A stretch of 64,000 nucleotides of DNA from contig CANQVK010000011.1 of assembly GCA_947627275.1 (NCBI GenBank), positions 1 through 64,000 of the forward strand. Direction: 5' to 3'. Of the stretch, positions 62,414 through 64,000 are shown piece by piece. The position numbers were made by a program, and so were the translations under genes. The stretch is from an uncultured Ruminococcus sp. GTDB taxonomy: Bacteria; Bacillota; Clostridia; Oscillospirales; Ruminococcaceae. Every line of letters starts with the position of its first letter. The stretch's first letter is position 1. The notes below the pieces were generated by a model, which had not been told where the DNA came from, made no database searches, and was given only the letters and a program-made list of their open reading frames with translations.

Positions 62414-64000
62414 ATGAAAAACGACAAAAATTATACCAAGCATATAATTGTTTTTATAATCTCAAGCTTCGTGCTTACGCTGATGATGAACGCCCTCATC
62501 ATGCCTTTGATCAACAAACCAAGAGTCAAGGAAACCAACTACAGCTTCTTCCTTGACAAGCTCGACGAGGGCTGCGTCACTATGGTCAAGGTCGAGGACA
62601 CGGAGATACGCTTTGAAGTTGAGATCGACGGTAAAAAACAAGCATACTCAACAGGCAGAATGGACGACCCTGGGCTTGTAGACCGCCTCCGCAAGAACGG
62701 CAAAATCGTCTTTACGGAAAGCTTTGAAGAACCCAATGTGCTGCTGGAATTTCTTGTAGGCTGGGTCCTGCCAATCGTTCTCCTTATCGTTATCTGGAAC
62801 GTTCTTATGCGGGGAATGAGCAAGCGTATGGGCGGAAATGCCATGTCCTTCGGTAAAAGCAACGCAAAAATTTACGTGAAAGCTCAAACAGGCAAGACAT
62901 TCGCAGACGTTGCCGGTCAGGACGAAGCAAAAGAAGCTTTGGTGGAAATAGTGGATTTCCTGCATAACCCCGGTAAATATGCCGAAATAGGCGCAAATCT
63001 GCCCAAGGGAGCTTTGCTTGTAGGCCCTCCCGGAACAGGCAAGACGCTCCTTGCTCAGGCTGTCGCAGGCGAGGCTAACGTTCCTTTCTTCTCAATTTCG
63101 GGTTCGGAATTTGTGGAAATGTTTGTCGGCATGGGCGCAGCTAAAGTCCGCGACCTCTTTAAACAGGCAGCCGAAAAAGCCCCCTGTATCGTTTTTATTG
63201 ACGAGGTGGACACGATCGGTAAAAAACGTGACGGAAACTTCAGCGGCAACGATGAGCGTGAACAGACGCTCAATCAGCTCCTTACCGAAATGGACGGCTT
63301 TGACGGCGCTAAAGGAGTCGTTATCCTTGCAGCGACCAATCGTCCCGAATCACTTGACCCAGCTCTGCTCCGTCCCGGCCGCTTCGACAGGCGGATCCCT
63401 GCCGAACTTCCCGATCTGGCAGGACGTGAAGCAATACTTAAAGTCCATGCGAAAAAGATCAAAACCGAAGAAAGCATTGATTATAACGCTATTGCCCGTG
63501 CAACTGCCGGAGCGTCGGGCGCTGAGCTTGCAAACATAATCAACGAGGCGGCTCTGAGAGCTGTCAGAAACGGACGCAAACTTGTCAATCAATCAGACCT
63601 TGAAGAAAGCGTGGAGGTAGTTATCGCAGGCTATCAGCGTAAAAATGCCGTTATCTCTCAAAAGGAAAAGGAGATCATCGCTTATCACGAAATAGGCCAC
63701 GCCCTTGTAGCCGCCATGCAGAAAGATTCCGCACCCGTACATAAAATAACCATTATTCCCCGTACAAGCGGAGCTTTGGGCTATACTATGCAGGTCGACG
63801 AGGGTGAAAAGTTCCTGCTCACAAAGGAGGAGGCTCTTGCAAGGATAGCTACTCTTACAGGCGGACGTTCCGCAGAGGAGCTTATTTTCAACAGCTGTAC
63901 AAGCGGAGCCTCCAACGATATTGAACAGGCTACAAAGCTTGCACGGGCTATGGTAACTCGCTACGGCATGAGCGGCAGCTTCGATATGATAGCTCTTGAA
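62414..64000 (+). CDS. ftsH: ATP-dependent zinc metalloprotease FtsH (3' end outside the window)
   Basis: 529 residues visible. Two TM helices (about 11-31 and 111-131) flank an extracytoplasmic domain. The AAA domain has Walker A at 204-211 (GPPGTGKT), Walker B IVFIDEVD and the second-region motif [21 protein letters not shown]. The zinc protease motif HEIGH is at 425-429. Membrane quality control and regulator turnover. Frame is open at the window end. Confidence 0.97.
   Translation, partial: MKNDKNYTKHIIVFIISSFVLTLMMNALIMPLINKPRVKETNYSFFLDKLDEGCVTMVKVEDTEIRFEVEIDGKKQAYSTGRMDDPGLVDRLRKNGKIVFTESFEEPNVLLEFLVGWVLPIVLLIVIWNVLMRGMSKRMGGNAMSFGKSNAKIYVKAQTGKTFADVAGQDEAKEALVEIVDFLHNPGKYAEIGANLPKGALLVGPPGTGKTLLAQAVAGEANVPFFSISGSEFVEMFVGMGAAKVRDLFKQAAEKAPCIVFIDEVDTIGKKRDGNFSGNDEREQTLNQLLTEMDGFDGAKGVVILAATNRPESLDPALLRPGRFDRRIPAELPDLAGREAILKVHAKKIKTEESIDYNAIARATAGASGAELANIINEAALRAVRNGRKLVNQSDLEESVEVVIAGYQRKNAVISQKEKEIIAYHEIGHALVAAMQKDSAPVHKITIIPRTSGALGYTMQVDEGEKFLLTKEEALARIATLTGGRSAEELIFNSCTSGASNDIEQATKLARAMVTRYGMSGSFDMIALE

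Noticed and set aside
1-64000. CRISPR array, tRNA, rRNA or prophage genes
   Set aside because: No regularly spaced direct repeats, no tRNA T-arm pattern outside coding genes, and no rRNA or phage structural genes were seen on reading both strands.

Overview
The window reads as a chromosomal segment of a Gram-positive anaerobe of the class Clostridia, most like Ruminococcus and related Oscillospiraceae. This is inferred from gene content, not from a database search. The evidence is a spoIIAA-spoIIAB-sigF operon, an mraZ-rsmH-ftsL-PBP division cluster, class B sortases, secreted enzymes with Thr/Pro-rich linkers, RqcH, PanG-like and TrmK-Nif3 proteins, and vegetative promoters close to TTGACA-17-TATAAT. 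No rRNA, tRNA, CRISPR array, prophage or transposase gene was found.

Layout. 0.3-3.5 kb: OmpR-type two-component operon with an uncharacterised third gene whose 3' end carries a frameshifted tandem duplication. 3.5-5.1 kb: metK on the minus strand behind a SAM-I riboswitch. 5.1-7.1 kb: a repeat-rich gap, an unassigned structured RNA, then the sigma-F operon. 7.2-10.9 kb: minus-strand lepA, two small membrane proteins and hemW. 10.95-11.23 kb: a chain of eight hairpins. 11.4-15 kb: panBCD, an AT-rich PNPOx-like gene and a convergent PanG-like reductase. 15.2-21.4 kb: flavin reductase, BofC-like protein, class A PBP, rRNA methyltransferase, ComF and a C_GCAxxG protein. 21.6-28.4 kb: minus-strand AraC regulator, alkyladenine glycosylase, RqcH, RlmA, TrmK-Nif3 fusion, DUF1858 protein, zinc ribbon and SigH-like sigma factor.

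28.4-43.9 kb is a minus-strand division and cell-wall cluster, in transcription order mraZ, rsmH, ftsL, PASTA-PBP, murE, mraY, ftsW, murG, murA, ftsQ, ftsZ and a DivIVA-like coiled-coil protein. It lacks murF, murD, murC and ftsA and is interrupted by palindromic and MITE-like elements. 44-48 kb: a SpoIID-type protein whose motifs appear circularly permuted, and two class B sortases. 48-54 kb: thiI, cysteine desulfurase, cysK, a tcdA-like E1 enzyme and two small membrane proteins. 54-64 kb is on the plus strand: recD2, mreB, an SGNH hydrolase, DnaD-like and DnaC-like primosome proteins, a SleB-type hydrolase, and ftsH running off the end.

Intergenic DNA carries at least three dispersed repeat families: R1, short palindromes around GGGACACGG; R2, a MITE-like element with TATACTCGCC termini; R3, chains of GC-rich hairpins around CCAAAGGGACGGTGTCCC. 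The least explained signals are the R3 hairpin chain, the structured RNA before spoIIAA, the ftsL-PBP spacer, the phased GTGA boxes in the mraZ leader and the permuted SpoIID protein.
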